A program made the translations under genes and the position numbers. 64,000 nucleotides of DNA, from contig NC_135558.1 in NCBI RefSeq assembly GCF_964340395.1, positions 9,282,501 through 9,346,500 of the forward strand, written 5' to 3'. Below are positions 36,728 through 49,008 of the stretch, one piece after another; the first letter of the stretch is position 1; each line of letters begins with the position of its first letter. This stretch comes from Glandiceps talaboti (taxonomy: Eukaryota > Hemichordata > Enteropneusta > Spengelidae). Below the pieces are notes generated by a model that worked only from the letters and a program-made list of their open reading frames with translations, was not told where the DNA came from and did no database searches.

Positions 36728-36800
36728 AACAAATGAAATAAACATATGAAATAAACAAATGAAATAAACAAATTGAAATAAACAAATCGAAATAAACACA
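36728..36800 (+). repeat. 13-14-bp minisatellite, about 5 units
   Basis: Units of AACAAATGAAATA with AACATATG, AACAAATTG and AACAAATCG variants. It could be the tandem tail of a LINE, since unique sequence precedes it, but no other element feature supports that. Confidence 0.85.
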
Positions 36801-36949
36801 GGAATAGAGGTAAATAAAAACATCGAGCTGTATTCACCATATCAGGTTATAATTAGTTGGTAAAATCTACCTGAGTTCCCTTCAAATATTTAACCAGGAT
36901 TCCCTCAAAATCATGCTGCAAGGCATACAAATTTCAAGTTTTACCAGAA

Positions 36950-36971
36950 CCCCCCCCCCCCCCCTCCCCCC
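36950..36971 (+). repeat. Poly(C) tract, 15 C then 6 C
   Basis: Fifteen C residues, a T, then further C residues. Potential i-motif/G-quadruplex, or an assembly-error hotspot. Confidence 0.9.
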
Positions 36972-38455
36972 AGCTGTATACAGGGATCCCAAACTGTACC
37001 AAAAATACTGCTAGATCATTATCAAACTTATGACTCTGGCATTCGACTAAATTTCACAGTCATTTCATTCTGACTTGTATGTACTTACTCCATCAACATC
37101 ATAACATTAACCTTGTACATTCATGTGGTCTATCGATTTGCTATAATCATAAAACGGTCACTTCCTTTAGCATTTAGAGATTATAGTGACAGAGGTACAT
37201 CAAGACTTAGGAAGCTAATGGTTGCTATTGAAAGACAGTTGCCAACATATCCATTAATGGTTAAAAGAACTATGTCAATTCTTTAGCTGAAAACTTCCTT
37301 TGATCTGTGAATATACATGACATAATACGTCTTTAGTGTTTCTAGCATGTGATTTTAATACGAGGTAATTTTGAAATAGTTTGGCAATCAACGAGGTAAA
37401 ACCATTTGAGAAAATATCATGAGGATTTAAAATAAATAAAAATAATTTTAGAAAATATAATCAAATGATTTAAATTAGGATTAAAACTTGGATTAGAAAA
37501 ACGGCAGAAATACAGAAAACTGGTTCTGAACAAATAAATGAGCCTAAATAATCCCTATGCACCAAAGATAATATAAGACTAATGCAGGAGCTTGGGATTG
37601 AATCCCTGGCCTTTAAAGACCCAGTTCAGATTAGGATTAACATTTAGGTGTGACAAACAGTTGTCTAGCATACATACAATCAGAATCTACAGTATATTAC
37701 AGCATATGAACAGCATTTTTTTTTTACGAGTTTTATAGTTTTTGACACTTAGCATGTTGCACATAGATTTTTGCTTGTTAAAACCAGAAAATGTTACTGT
37801 CATAAATTAGTGCGATAGTCCAATTACATGAGGTGAATGACCTATCAATTCTCACAAGTCAAAGTAATTGACATCTCAGTATGCCATAGAGACTGGCCTA
37901 GATGTTTTTAGAATAATGGACAACAGACTACTTGTATATAATTTCTATGTCATTCTGTAAATTTCACCCACAGAATATTAATGATCCGACTTTGTCACAA
38001 GAGCAGAAACTGGGCATAAACCAGTCATAAACAGCTAGAAACTGGACACATTCCCGACAGCAAATATGGAAAAAGCATGTATCTTTATGGCCGTTGGAAA
38101 TTAATTTTGTTTCATATTAAAATATTCTTGTACAATGTACTGTAACATGCTGAATTGTGTGGTAGAAAGTAGAGCATAAGATGAGGATATGACTTTCATT
38201 TTCAGATGAAAAATAAATTCAGAAAAAAAACACATTCTTTGTTCATATATTAGTCACCTTTATAACACATTGTGTTTGAAGATCCTTCAGTGATTGGCTT
38301 AGATAAGGTCATGTGGTATGGATGAGTGACCCATAGTACCCTCAATTTGCATACAGTGGGTACTATTTGTTTTCTATTTTTCCTAGGGCACTATTCATGT
38401 AGCACAGCAGTTCAACCTGTGATCTGCTTTGAATATGTGCCTGAGAATGTGATGT
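36972..38455. other. Low-copy DNA, no gene recognised
   Basis: Contains the second member (37570-37620) of the short dispersed pair listed at 24052. Otherwise no supported gene, RNA or repeat. Confidence 0.5.
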
Positions 38456-38461
38456 GTTATA

Positions 38462-38638
38462 TAACACTTATTGCTTACAAATATTCGGGCACTAGTATCG
38501 ATGTCATACCATCCCTCTGGTTGCTGTAGCAACTATATTTCTCCTGGCTTTCAGAATTGGGAAATAGATTATACTTAACAATCCTCATGGTAATAGACAT
38601 CTGCTGTAGTGCCCTCAAAGCCAGGCAATAAGTGTTAA
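38462..38638. mobile_element. Short inverted-repeat element, about 177 bp
   Basis: Left arm 38462-38494: TAACACTTATTGC, then TTACAAATATTC, then GGGCACTA. Right arm 38607-38638 is its imperfect complement: TAGTGCCCTC, AAAGCCAG, GCAATAAGTGTTA. About 110 bp lie between. This is a single copy here, so MITE status is inferred from structure. The 67-codon frame 38326-38529 overlaps it and is not credible. Confidence 0.6.
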
Positions 38639-38639
38639 C

Positions 38640-41600
38640 TATTGTACGCTACATATCAACATAGACTTGCTTCAACATAAATTTCAGCATGTTACTTTAC
38701 TTGTGCGTTTTGTAAATTGACTCAAATTGGCACAAGCTGATAAATTAAAGTGAAAAAAACTACCATAAAATCTGAATGAAACTATTCTTAGTGAATGTAA
38801 ATACCAATGCATTCCTTCAATGATCACAACTGTCGACTGGTCATTGCTATAGAACTATTGAATGCACGGTAGGAATTTCTTTAACATTTGTAAAGATGTA
38901 TAATAAATTATGTCATTGGATATTTATTAGGTATGTCTTAATAGCAGGTTTGAGTTCTATCAAATGCAAGTGATGGTTTAGTATGCTTCAGGAAATAGAA
39001 TACTATGAGCAGTTTTTGAATATTCAGCAAAAATTACACCCAAAAAATGTATAAACGCAGCTTGTATCATTTGAAACAAAGACTTCATGGAATATTTCGC
39101 AAGTTAACTATTACATAAAATTCTCCTCTTTTTTCACAAAGTGTACAAATTGTAAGTTATATAACCTAACTGTAATATATTCACTGTGTACGGTAGCTGA
39201 CCGATCGGTAATAACATTTCAAATATTTTGTAGAGATTTATGCCTCTCATTAGGTAATTATACAAACACTTTTTGAACCATGGCAACATTTTGATTACGA
39301 TAGATGTCATGAAATTGTTCCCGCAATGTTCAGGTTATCGACATTATTGGATAAAGAGTTATACTATAAAATCATTACAACATTATCTTATTTAACGAGT
39401 AATGGAATTTTGTTGATTCCGTTTTTTTGTAATTAACGACGCACGTCCACACGTCATTCTACTTTAATTACGATATATACATTAAATTCCATTACTTAAT
39501 TTGGTTGGCAATATCCAAAGTCGGGCTTCAAAGTGAATTTTGAGACTTTATGTCGTTAGCTCTAGCTAATAGGGGAATAAGTGTTGTATTTACAAACTTA
39601 GGATTATTGCTAATGTGGAAATTAAAGTCAATGGTGAGACGAAAGAGATACTACAAAAAGTATGAGTCACTGTAAGTATGGCTATGCACGCAAACTACTC
39701 TGGACTAGTGCATTTGTTGATGAAAGCTGAAGGACAAACATTTAGTGCCATTATCAGATATGTTGTGGATCTGTGTGAGCAGGAAACAAGTATGCAACAA
39801 TCCGAAACCTTGGATTTTGATACACACGACGCCCTCACAACACATGATTTCAATAGGCAAAGAACTGATATTTTACTGTCAGAAACATGGTATTTTAAAT
39901 TAGTAAGTAGGAAACAGGTATGTAACGGTCAAAAACCTATGATTTTAAGATTTCAATAGGTAGAAAAATGGCTTGTAGCAGTCAAAAACCTATAATTTTA
40001 GTAAAAGGCAAAAAAAAAAATGTGTGTGTTTCTGATTACCCAACAAAGCCTAGTTTAAGCCAATGCACCAACCGTAAAATTTTTTAAAACCATTTTAAAA
40101 TAAAAAAGATAAGATATTCTTTGCCTTCTTGACCAAAAAAATTGCAGAAAATGGGCATGTTGAAAGAGTAAATATGTTTATTTCAGCATAACTAATCTAA
40201 CACTGAAAACATTATACTGTGTAATTCACACACAACTGATTTGCATATACGACCTCATATGCACTCATTGGTAAGAAACTTGCTACATAAATTCTGACAT
40301 CACTTCCTGTTTGTCCCTACTATCTATAGTCTGCCAACTTTGCAGCCATACTGTGCTCATTGAGAGTGACTAAAATTGATCGGATTGAACTAGTTATAAT
40401 CTTACTAGCTTTAAAATCTAGTTTGTTGAATCCCTTTCAGGAAGTTCCATCACCTGCAGTGATGACACAATTATCGTATCAGTTTGAAACTCAGTCCAAC
40501 TTTTAATGGGCTGTATCGCATCTTGTAGGCACTTCTGCACTACTCTAAAGTGACAATCCGATCCCCTTGGCAACACATTACTCATCAATATCGGATCACA
40601 TTATCACTAACAGTTCTCCTCTCAAGCATAAAACACTGCATAACTAATTCTCACCATATCTCACTACAGAAAATGATAACCTTGATTGAAAACATCTCTC
40701 CCCGTGCTGTTGTACATATGATCATACAGTGATCAAACCCTATCCATATGTCAGAAATGTACAATTTGTTGACAAATGCTTAAAAAAAGCTCAGTGCTCC
40801 CGCACTTGTCTTTTAATTGCGTTTATGCAAAAAAGTTTGATACTAAACTACAAACAGTTTGTGGTTTTTTAAACGTCATACGTAATCCAAAAGTGTATCT
40901 TGGTTTGATCTGTTCTCTTTTACTAATTTGCTTCTCATGCTGTCCCTTAAAGCTTGCTGACGTGCAGATGACATGGACAACCGCTGAGCTTTACTGAGCA
41001 AAAGGAGACAGAAAGAGAAGCAAATTGTACAAGAGAACAGATCAAACCACTGTATACCTTGAGATTACATGTTATGCTTAACAACATAAAACTTATGAAT
41101 TTCAGTGTCAATCTCTTGTTTGTCAATATCCTAAAACATATCCACACTGAAGATGTATTATGCAGAACACCGACAATGCCACATGGCAGAAATCAAGTGT
41201 TCAGATGGACAGGACAGATTCATACCATCAGTTCTACAGTCTGAAAGTCAGACATCAGATTTTAATCATCTAATGTAGTTGTGCTAGCGTAGTCTTGATT
41301 TGTTAGCAAATACTTTTTATGTTTGCATAAACATTTTTCAAGTCTAAGTTAACATGGCATTTACTTGCTGATCTTGTACCTAAGTCCTTTAATGTAGAAC
41401 GCACCTCAGAAATAAACTTTTAAAAAAAAAAAATTATGTCCCTTACATTGCTCAAGAAAATTGAAATCCATTCTCAGTTAAAATTAAGGGGAAAAAAGGA
41501 GTTACCATACAAAATTTGAAAATAAACGTCAAATGATATAAAAGTGTAATAAATTGTTAGAATCCAATATGGCCATCGACTACTATGTTCAGTCTATGGG

Positions 41601-42115
41601 GAAAGAGAAGACTGTCGAATTCTTCAAGAACATGATGATGAATCCCCTTTTATTATTTCTAAAGGACCAAAAGCATTAGTTCGGATAGATTAAAAGAACT
41701 TCGATTTCCAGTGAAATTCGACTCTGATCTGCATTCTACTCATGCATTACTAGTACCAGATGTTGGTAGTGAACATGATATTTTACTATACTTGCAAATA
41801 ATGTAATGTATGCTGTCATAAATGTATATGCCAATATAGTCAAATGTCAAGGAGAACTATACTTAGGCTATTGTTTCTGATATGCTAATATTAGATACAA
41901 TAATAATATATGTATATAATTCCAGAATATGAAACATATCACCATCAAAGTCATACGTCAACATTAACATTACAAGTAATGTTTATTATATGTCACTTGT
42001 CAACAATCTCGCATTCTGATGGTTGAGAGTCCTGTAGATAACATATACATATGATCATTAGCTTGAGCTATGAACTTGAGTATTTATGTTACACTAACTT
42101 TGCCATATTGCATTT
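38640..42115. other. Low-copy DNA, no gene recognised
   Basis: Frames of 60-93 codons (39678-39959, 40550-40732, 40776-40997, 40947-41147, 41059-41244) have no recognisable domain. Within 39890-40005, GGTCAAAAACCTAT.ATTTTA recurs at about 50-60 bp spacing with a third, weaker copy near 39800. A possible family C relative lies near 41430-41700 but is too diverged to assert. Confidence 0.4.
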
Positions 42116-42118
42116 TGT

Positions 42119-42400
42119 GGGTGTGTTCGATATTCTATATATACTGGTTGTTTGGTTCTGTTTGATTCCTCTGTTTCCAATGTCGATACAGCCTTTACAC
42201 TGATGATGAGCCATAACTCAAAATGTCTGTTATTTGTTTAGGTACTTACTCTAGTAAAGTAGTATAGTGTGTTCTATCTATTCTATATATCGGTTGTTTG
42301 GTTCTGTTTGGTTTCCTCTAATTCCAATGATGCTGATATAGCCTTTACACTGATGATGAGCTGTTGCTCAAAAAATCTGTTATTAGTTGTTTTTCAGTGA
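42119..42400 (+). repeat. Tandem duplication, offset 148 bp
   Basis: Two copies share TATTCTATATAT, CGGTTGTTTGGTTCTGTTTG, CCTCT..TTCCAATG, ATA.AGCCTTTACACTGATGA, TGAGC and CTCAAAA..TCTGTTATT. The ACACTGATGATGAGC segment recalls the 3' ends of some non-LTR retrotransposons, but that link is only suggestive. Confidence 0.9.
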
Positions 42401-42409
42401 CTGTTTTAT

Positions 42410-43660
42410 CACTATATTATTTCTGATACCATCATCTTTAGTCATAAATTATGCTTCATGTATTATATAAGCCTTAAAGGACTACACACACGCTTCCTTC
42501 TGTTCAATTATATCGCTAAAGCTTACAAAAATTAATGAAACTATATAAAAGACCCCAAACTATAAAAACACAGGAAACATTAAAAAAATCAGAACCTTTT
42601 CTCTTGACTGATTTACTATCTAACAACAAGATTACAACGCTTTTGACTCAAAAACTACCAAAATAGAATGATTTGTGATGATGTAAAAACAGTGGGACAA
42701 AAACATAAATTAATATTTTATAAGTCATAAATATTAAATCTCATTATTGGACAACTGGGAATGTTGTATAGATGGTACTGAATGTCGCTGTAAAAAAAAT
42801 AATCTGACATTTCCTATTTAAAGGCATGCCTGCAGGCTAAATCTCAAATAAGCAACCATTTGGTGCCAAAATTACGATGTTATACAGGAAGTGAGTCGTT
42901 TAGTTGTCGTACATTGACAGAAAATTTGATCCCCCTCAATGTATTGACGTAGATTTATGACTAGTCACGACACGACAAGTTGACATTACTGCAATGAGTA
43001 AATATTCAGATGAAATCTACTCGGAAAAGCCTGGTTACTTTCAAAAAAGTTTAAAAAATTACTTTCACATCATTTCTTGCTTTCTAATGACTAGTTCAAA
43101 AATCAAAGTCGTTTTTATCTTCGCTATTCAAAAATAAAAAGTGCCATCAACATTGAAAAACCATCTCATCATATCTTTACATAGCAAATGCATACATTGT
43201 CAACTCCAACTGTGTTTACAGTAAGAGCGAGTATCTTATGAAGAGAGCCCTCTAACAGCTACTAGGTAAGAAAATTTGTCTTTTGTTTACATTTCCCGTC
43301 AGTTTATTCTGGTATCAGTAGTGTCCCCCTTAGGGCAATTTGACATGTCGGTGACAGTCTTTTATGTGGATATTCAGATAAAAAACTCATTTTTAATTAT
43401 ACCAACAAGAAAAAATATCTTTTTTTCATAGGCACCTACAGAAGTTCCTTTATCTTCTTGTAACAACATCTTCAAGAATATTTCACATCACATCTTTACA
43501 GACAACAGTTTATCAATCTTGTTGAAAAATCAAAATTTCATTTTAGCTGTGACCTTTGACCTGAATACAACTGTCTTCTCAGAAAGGAGGTTAACCTTTA
43601 CATACCAACTTCATCATACATTTTATCCTCACCTATTTCTCAAAAAATCTATTGATTAGT
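42410..43660. other. Low-copy DNA, no gene recognised
   Basis: No coding frame, RNA gene or repeat is supported. Confidence 0.5.
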
Positions 43661-43672
43661 GTTTTAGTTTTC

Positions 43673-43740
<68 letters not shown>

Positions 43741-43800
43741 TATGTATGTATGTATGTATGTATGTATGTATGTATGTATGTATGCATGTATGCATGCATG
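43673..43800 (+). repeat. (GT)n followed by (GTAT)n
   Basis: About 31 GT repeats to 43736, then about 14 TATG repeats ending in TGCATGTATGCATGCATGCT. The 68- and 81-codon frames across it are repeat translations. Confidence 0.97.
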
Positions 43801-43970
43801 CTTCAATAGGACACATGATTTAGAAGTGTTACAACTGATGCATGCATCCAATATGTAATCTAAAATAATTATTCTCACAGTCTGATGGTGATGTTTTCAC
43901 CTTTGGGCAAATACATCTTTCACAACACATCAAAAACTGGTTTAATTTTAGTAGAAAAACTTAATATTCT

Positions 43971-44162
43971 TCAAACTTGGAAATTTGACATATTTCCCTC
44001 ATCTATTAAGATGTATATACCTATCAAATATTTCTTCCCTTTCCCCTTTTTATCTGTAAGCTCAATTGATTTCCATGGCTTCTTTGGAGGCACAATTTTG
44101 AACCTATACACTGCCCTCATTTGTCCAAAGTGGGAAATGCCACTAGCGGCTGCTGGTTCCAA
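43971..44162 (-). other. 63-codon minus-strand frame, status uncertain
   Basis: The stretch 44040-44165 is less AT-rich than its surroundings, and the minus strand carries an open frame beginning MEPAAASGISHFGQMRAVYR with a Lys/Pro-rich centre. The complementary plus strand is also open (43885-44172), which lowers the weight of either. I recognise no domain, and there is no second exon in view. It may be a dispersed repeat or an isolated exon. Confidence 0.15.
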
Positions 44163-44290
44163 TATCGGTTAAAAATAAACATACTTATGTTTGGATTTTT
44201 ATCTTAATTAATATATCCTAATCTAAGTCTGAATTCCAAAAGACATGCTGTAAATCAATGAAAGGTGTGTGTGCTTGTTTGTGTACGTTC

Positions 44291-44294
<4 letters not shown>

Positions 44295-44353
<59 letters not shown>

Positions 44354-44473
44354 TGTACGTTCATCTATCTTTAAGTACCAAGGAATATAAGTGAGCAGCA
44401 TGTAAGCTAGCTGTGAGGATGAATGTGTGTGTGTGTGTGTGTGTGTGTGTGTCAGTATGTATGTATGTATGTA

Positions 44474-44533
<60 letters not shown>
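44295..44533 (+). repeat. Compound (GT)n / (GTAT)n cluster
   Basis: Three GT runs (about 44295-44352, 44425-44452, 44479-44533) and one TATG run (44456-44480). ACGTTCATCTAT occurs before the first GT run (44285) and again after it (44358), suggesting local duplication. The frames here encode Val-Cys or His-Thr strings. Confidence 0.95.
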
Positions 44534-44534
<1 letters not shown>

Positions 44535-45195
44535 ATTTTCATTTCACTTAGATATTTTCATGCCAAAAAATGGCATGATCGAATGTCAGAGAGAAGTTAA
44601 TATACAAAAACAGTTTTTCTAATTCTCATTAAACACCTCAAAAGTTTGTCTTTTCACTTTTTAACCAGAAAGTCAGTGAAAGGTTAGAATCAGACAAACG
44701 CCATTATATGTACACATGGTTAATACACTGTTACAGGTAAAACATGTCTACAGTAATATAGTTTCTGATTTCAGACATTCAGCACCTAAACACTTCGTTA
44801 ATTGATTTCTTGACTAAGGATGGAAAAAACAGGCAGAAAGTATCCCCTCCACTATCCCACAGGTCTCTGGTTGCACCTGTAGCACCTACACATGTACGAC
44901 TTAAAAGGTTCATCCGAGAGGAATGATGAATGTCTTGACTGAATAGTTACGACACTATCACTTCATAAGTACAAACAAGCTCTCAGACTTGGGTAACTGT
45001 TCTAATTTTAGTTTTTCAGACTCTCCTTTCAATGTTGAGGTAGATGCTCTTTTAATGCACTGTCATCTGTAGTCTCTCTATTCTTCCTGTCTCTTTTGTC
45101 ATGTCTTTTTTGATATTGTTTGTTTTCATGATCAAGGTCACAACATATTCTAATTTATCAATTGCTTGCATTGCTGACTGTTGGCTCAAGTTTGA

Positions 45196-45322
45196 GTCAC
45201 AAGTATGCATGCATACATGCATGTACGTGTGCACATGAGTGTATCGGTAAGTAAGTAAGTGAGTGAGTGAGTGAGTGAGTGCGTATGTGTGTGTACGCAC
45301 ATACATATATATATGTGTGTGT

Positions 45323-45366
<44 letters not shown>

Positions 45367-45374
45367 ATACATAA

Positions 45375-45405
<31 letters not shown>

Positions 45406-45475
45406 CCGGTATGCGTGTATGTACATATGTGTTTGTGTGCATGCATGTGTATGACTTATTGTATGTATGTTATGT
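45196..45475 (+). repeat. Compound GT/GTAA/GTGA/TATG microsatellite
   Basis: Successive blocks: ATGCATGCATACATGCATG, (GTAA)n, (GTGA)n, (GT)n with ATATATATATG, (GT)n, then (TATG)n and TACCGGTATGCG. The 157-codon minus-strand frame 45052-45525 is the longest in the window and is mostly His-Thr repeats from this tract; its ends have no recognisable domain. Confidence 0.93.
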
Positions 45476-46614
45476 AAGTATAGATGTTGGCTTGCCCATT
45501 TGAAGGTATACATGCATCTGTCCATGTTTGCTTTAATCTGTTACTGGTTTCTCTGTCAAATCTGTTAGTATAGCTGGCATATCTGTCTTTTGATCTATAC
45601 AATGGAGAGATGACGTAGAAACGATAACAGTGATCAAATTTCATTTTTCATTTCATTTCCATTTCTGATAGTGACCTGTTTTTTCACAGTCAACCCTGGC
45701 ACTGAAAAGATAAGTTTATTTACCCATAATCACAATACCGATCAAGCCTAATAAAAAGTACAATCACATCAATTTCATGTACATAACATCCACGACCATA
45801 AATTTCAATGACCTGTAACTTAGCATTCCAAAAAAATATCATCTAATTTTAGAATTTTTCTATGAATAAAAAACATAACTGAAACCTGAATGGTCTCAAC
45901 AAAACTCAACTCAAAGTGTTTCCAAAAAATTTTGAAAATTGTTTATAAAAATGAGAACTGCTTTCACCCTGTTAATGAGGTCAGTAAATATAAATAATCT
46001 ATGAACATAACAAAAAAACAACAGAATTGTACGCAATATAAAGTGGTGAATGGCACATATGGTATTAGAGTACTTTTCATTATCAAGAATTTAATGTCAC
46101 AGCTTGATCATCAATATACACCATGTTTTTACAGATTGCTATTTGATGAATCTTGTTTTGTTCCCTCTTCTGTAGAAACGATGACACGCTGAGAGCAGAA
46201 ATGATGGACCAGGTGACAAACCGTATTGTGCTAGTGATGTATTGTATGTACTGAAAACCTCTTCACTGTAATAGGATTTCTATAGATAAGTTCTTATCTA
46301 ATTGATCTATGTTAACAGATGGACATCACGAAGACAAATACATATGACCAACTGTGTGATTCAAACACCATGCAGAATTCATCATCACAACATATATTCA
46401 ATACATAGAAATTTGATAGATTAGGATCTTGTGAACGATTGTACAACACACTATTCAACCAGAGATGAAATGAAAATGCTCCCGTATGCGGGGAAATGTT
46501 GTTAATGTGCTTGCTGAGACTTTGAAATGTCTCTCTGTACTGTCGTACCGTTATGTAATAAATAACTGTAGCAAGTTCACTTGAATTCAGTACAGCCCTC
46601 GCTATATATATGTC

Positions 46615-46880
46615 TTATTGCAAAAGTTCATCAAATATGCAAATTAGCAATTAAATCAATACCATCATATCTTTGCTCGGTCAATATCTTTAGCAAGTTT
46701 CGTCAAATTTGGCGGTCTTTCTTGGTCTGGGCCCTAATTGCCAAAGTTCGTTAATTATGCAAATGAGCAATTAATTGACAGCACTAAATTTCATCAAGAA
46801 CTATCAAATCTCTGTATGATCAATATCTATTGCAAGTTTCATTAAATTTGGCATAGTCTTTCTTGGTATACGCCCTAATA
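46615..46880 (+). repeat. Tandem duplication, unit about 120-130 bp
   Basis: Two copies share ATTGC.AAAGTTC.T.AAT, TATGCAAAT.AGCAATTAA, TCAATATCT.T.GCAAGTTT, C.T.AAATTTGGC and TCTTTCTTGGT followed by GCCCTAAT. Each has an octamer-like ATGCAAAT. It is probably a dispersed element, but only this pair is seen here. Confidence 0.85.
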
Positions 46881-47050
46881 GGGAACTTGCAATCCAGACT
46901 GAGCATGCTCAGATGCAAAGGGCTATGGGATTATCTGTGGTTCTCGTAATATCAAATCTGGAGCTACTGATAAAATTAACCTAAATTTCTGCACAGACAG
47001 ACATCGCCTCTACATTACCTCCCATATAGGAGCTAAAAATGAAATGACAA

Positions 47051-47290
47051 TGTATGTATGTATGTATGTATGTATGTATGTATGTATGTATGTATGTCTC
47101 TCTGCATATGATGTGGAGGTGTGGATGTACTATTTGTGCACCTATATGTCACCATATATATGTGCATGTGTGTGTATCTCATTCTGTTTGCTGGTGTACA
47201 TATATTATGTATGTATTTGTGTGTATCTGTCTGCTGGTGTATATATGTATGGGTATGAATGTGCATCTGTATACATGTATATATATATCA
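47051..47290 (+). repeat. (TATG)n and degenerate TATG/GT-rich tract
   Basis: A perfect (TATG)n run at 47051-47098 is followed by a degenerate region rich in TGTATG and CTGCTGGTGTA. The latter occurs as a pair near 47189 and 47230. Frames of 77-95 codons here are repeat-derived. Confidence 0.9.
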
Positions 47291-47341
47291 CAGAAAATGA
47301 CTCAACTGAGTCAACAAAAAACTAACTTTTCAAATCAATAG

Positions 47342-48090
47342 TAGCACAAATATGAGCTAGAGTAAAATCTAGGTTTTGTACAGTAGACGTGTGTTGTAAC
47401 TTTTGAATGCAGGTCGCACAGGTGAAACACCTGATTCAACTCAATTCAGACAGAATTTAAAACTAATTTTTCTAGTCAATAGTAGCATTAGTATCAAATT
47501 TGAGCTACAGTCCAGAACACTTGTACAAGTATTCTGTTCAGCTGTATCATCTGCCATAAAATAAATGAACTCACCAATGTTACTAACAGAAGTGACAGTC
47601 AACCAGACACGGCAATCAAGTTGGCCAATTCAGTGAGAAATCAGTGATTACCACAAATCTCTCTGGAATTAGCGTTTTATTTCAAGACAGTGTCCATCTC
47701 ATCAGGTAATCCCATGACAATGCTTACATGGATGACAAGCTTACAGGCCTTAATCCGTTACATCATGAAGTTTACTACATCCAATTTATATCGCAGATTA
47801 TCACGATTGTTTTCAGTGAATGGTAAAAGATTTTAGCTGACTTCAAAGTTAGAGCTATTAGATTTTCAATTGTATCAAAAGCCTGCATTCTGTCGGTGTG
47901 TCAGCTATACCTTTCAATTCCACAACTGCTCTCACACAAGTAATTAATCTTTCTGAAGTGCACTTATTTGTTGTGGATATACATCGGGTTGTACCAGACT
48001 CTAATTTTTTTTTTTTTACATCTACTGCACACATACAGAGCATTTGTGACAAGGTCAATTTTAGGGTCGGCTACAGATGAAAGAAACTCA
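47342..48090. other. Low-copy DNA, no gene recognised
   Basis: A weak direct repeat (TTTCTAGTCAATAGTAGCA / TTTCAAATCAATAGTAGCA) lies at 47328-47345 and 47469-47486. No gene is supported. Confidence 0.45.
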
Positions 48091-48136
48091 CCATAATGTA
48101 ATTTAAATTTGTTAAAAGTGAGGATCGAAAGAAAAG

Positions 48137-48210
48137 CGACACGTGTAGGATTTGAACCCATGTCCCCTAAACACTAGTTAGAGTGCTCTAACCAGCTGAA
48201 CTAACGTGCC
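48137..48210 (-). tRNA. tRNA-Thr(AGT)-like gene, probably a pseudogene or SINE head
   Basis: The minus strand reads 74 nt from GGCACGT to ACGTGTCG. The acceptor stem pairs over all 7 bp (one G-U). The A box TAGTTCAGCTGG fits its consensus fully, and the D stem GTTC/GAGC pairs. The B box GGTTCAAATCC differs from consensus at one base. An anticodon stem TCTAA/TTAGG encloses loop CTAGTGT, giving anticodon AGT. Two faults: one extra base between D and anticodon stems in that fold, and one mismatch at the base of the T stem (ATGGG/CCTAC). A TTTT Pol III terminator follows one base beyond the discriminator (48132-48135). An intact acceptor stem plus terminator favours a tRNA-derived gene over an old SINE. 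Confidence 0.5.
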
Positions 48211-48214
48211 AGCT

Positions 48215-48785
48215 GGATGCCAATTTCAGTTTCCTGGTATTCAACAGAAAGGAAAAAATTGAGTAAAAGTTGAAGGTATGAATTATTACAACATGATTTC
48301 TCTAACTTGGGTCTAAAATTAAGGTGATGGTTTTCAAAAAGTTTGAGAAAAACAGCAAATTTGGCTTCCAGATTTGGTGTCTCAACAACACCAACATATG
48401 TACATGAGCTGGTAAGTAACAGCGTTAAAAATAAATAATTACAGAATAGAGATCTAAAATGATGATGGATGGTATTCAACTTCCCTAATTAAAACTTGGA
48501 GCAAGTCTAACTAAATCTCATTGTATCTTGTAAAGTTGATCTGCCATCTTTTAAGACTTTCTGCACAGAGAGATTAAAACTTTGCACCACTCAAACATCT
48601 GAAAACAATGCTTGCTCCTGTTGTGTTCTGTCAAACAGCTATGGCACAATCCAAAGTAACTTTAATAGCTACAATTGATATTGACTGAGACAGATTAAGT
48701 TTTAAGCTGTGACGTCATTCAAACAATGCATGACATTTTTTGCATTAAATAACCATTACAGTTACGGTATTAAGACTGTGACGTC
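48215..48785. other. Low-copy DNA, no gene recognised
   Basis: No supported gene; the 92-codon minus-strand frame 48201-48479 overlaps the tRNA-like sequence and has no recognisable domain. Confidence 0.5.
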
Positions 48786-48789
48786 ATGA

Positions 48790-48942
48790 ATGTACATGTA
48801 TGTATGTATGTATGTATGTACAAAATGTATGTATGTATGTATATATGTATGTATGTATGTATGTACAAAATGTATGTATGTATGTATGCATGTGTGTGTA
48901 TGTACGTACGTACGTATGTACATACGTACGTACATACATACA

Positions 48943-48976
<34 letters not shown>

Positions 48977-49008
48977 CATACATACATACATACATACATA
49001 CATACAAA
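48790..49008. repeat. (TATG)n / (CATA)n foldback array
   Basis: The left half is (TATG)n with two ACAAAATG interruptions; the right half is (CATA)n. They meet at a perfect 28-bp palindrome (48906-48933) centred on GTATGTACATAC. Together they form an imperfect inverted repeat with arms near 100 bp. Six overlapping frames of 71-116 codons on both strands are repeat translations. Confidence 0.95.

Noticed and set aside
24052-37620. GGGATTGAATC elements at 24080 and 37588 as tRNA-derived SINE B boxes
   Set aside because: The B-box match is only 9 of 11, and no A box is found at the right distance upstream.
45052-45525. 157-codon minus-strand frame, the longest in the window
   Set aside because: The core is a (GT)n/(GTAA)n/(TATG)n microsatellite giving His-Thr strings. 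The unique ends show no domain, and other frames over the same DNA are also open.
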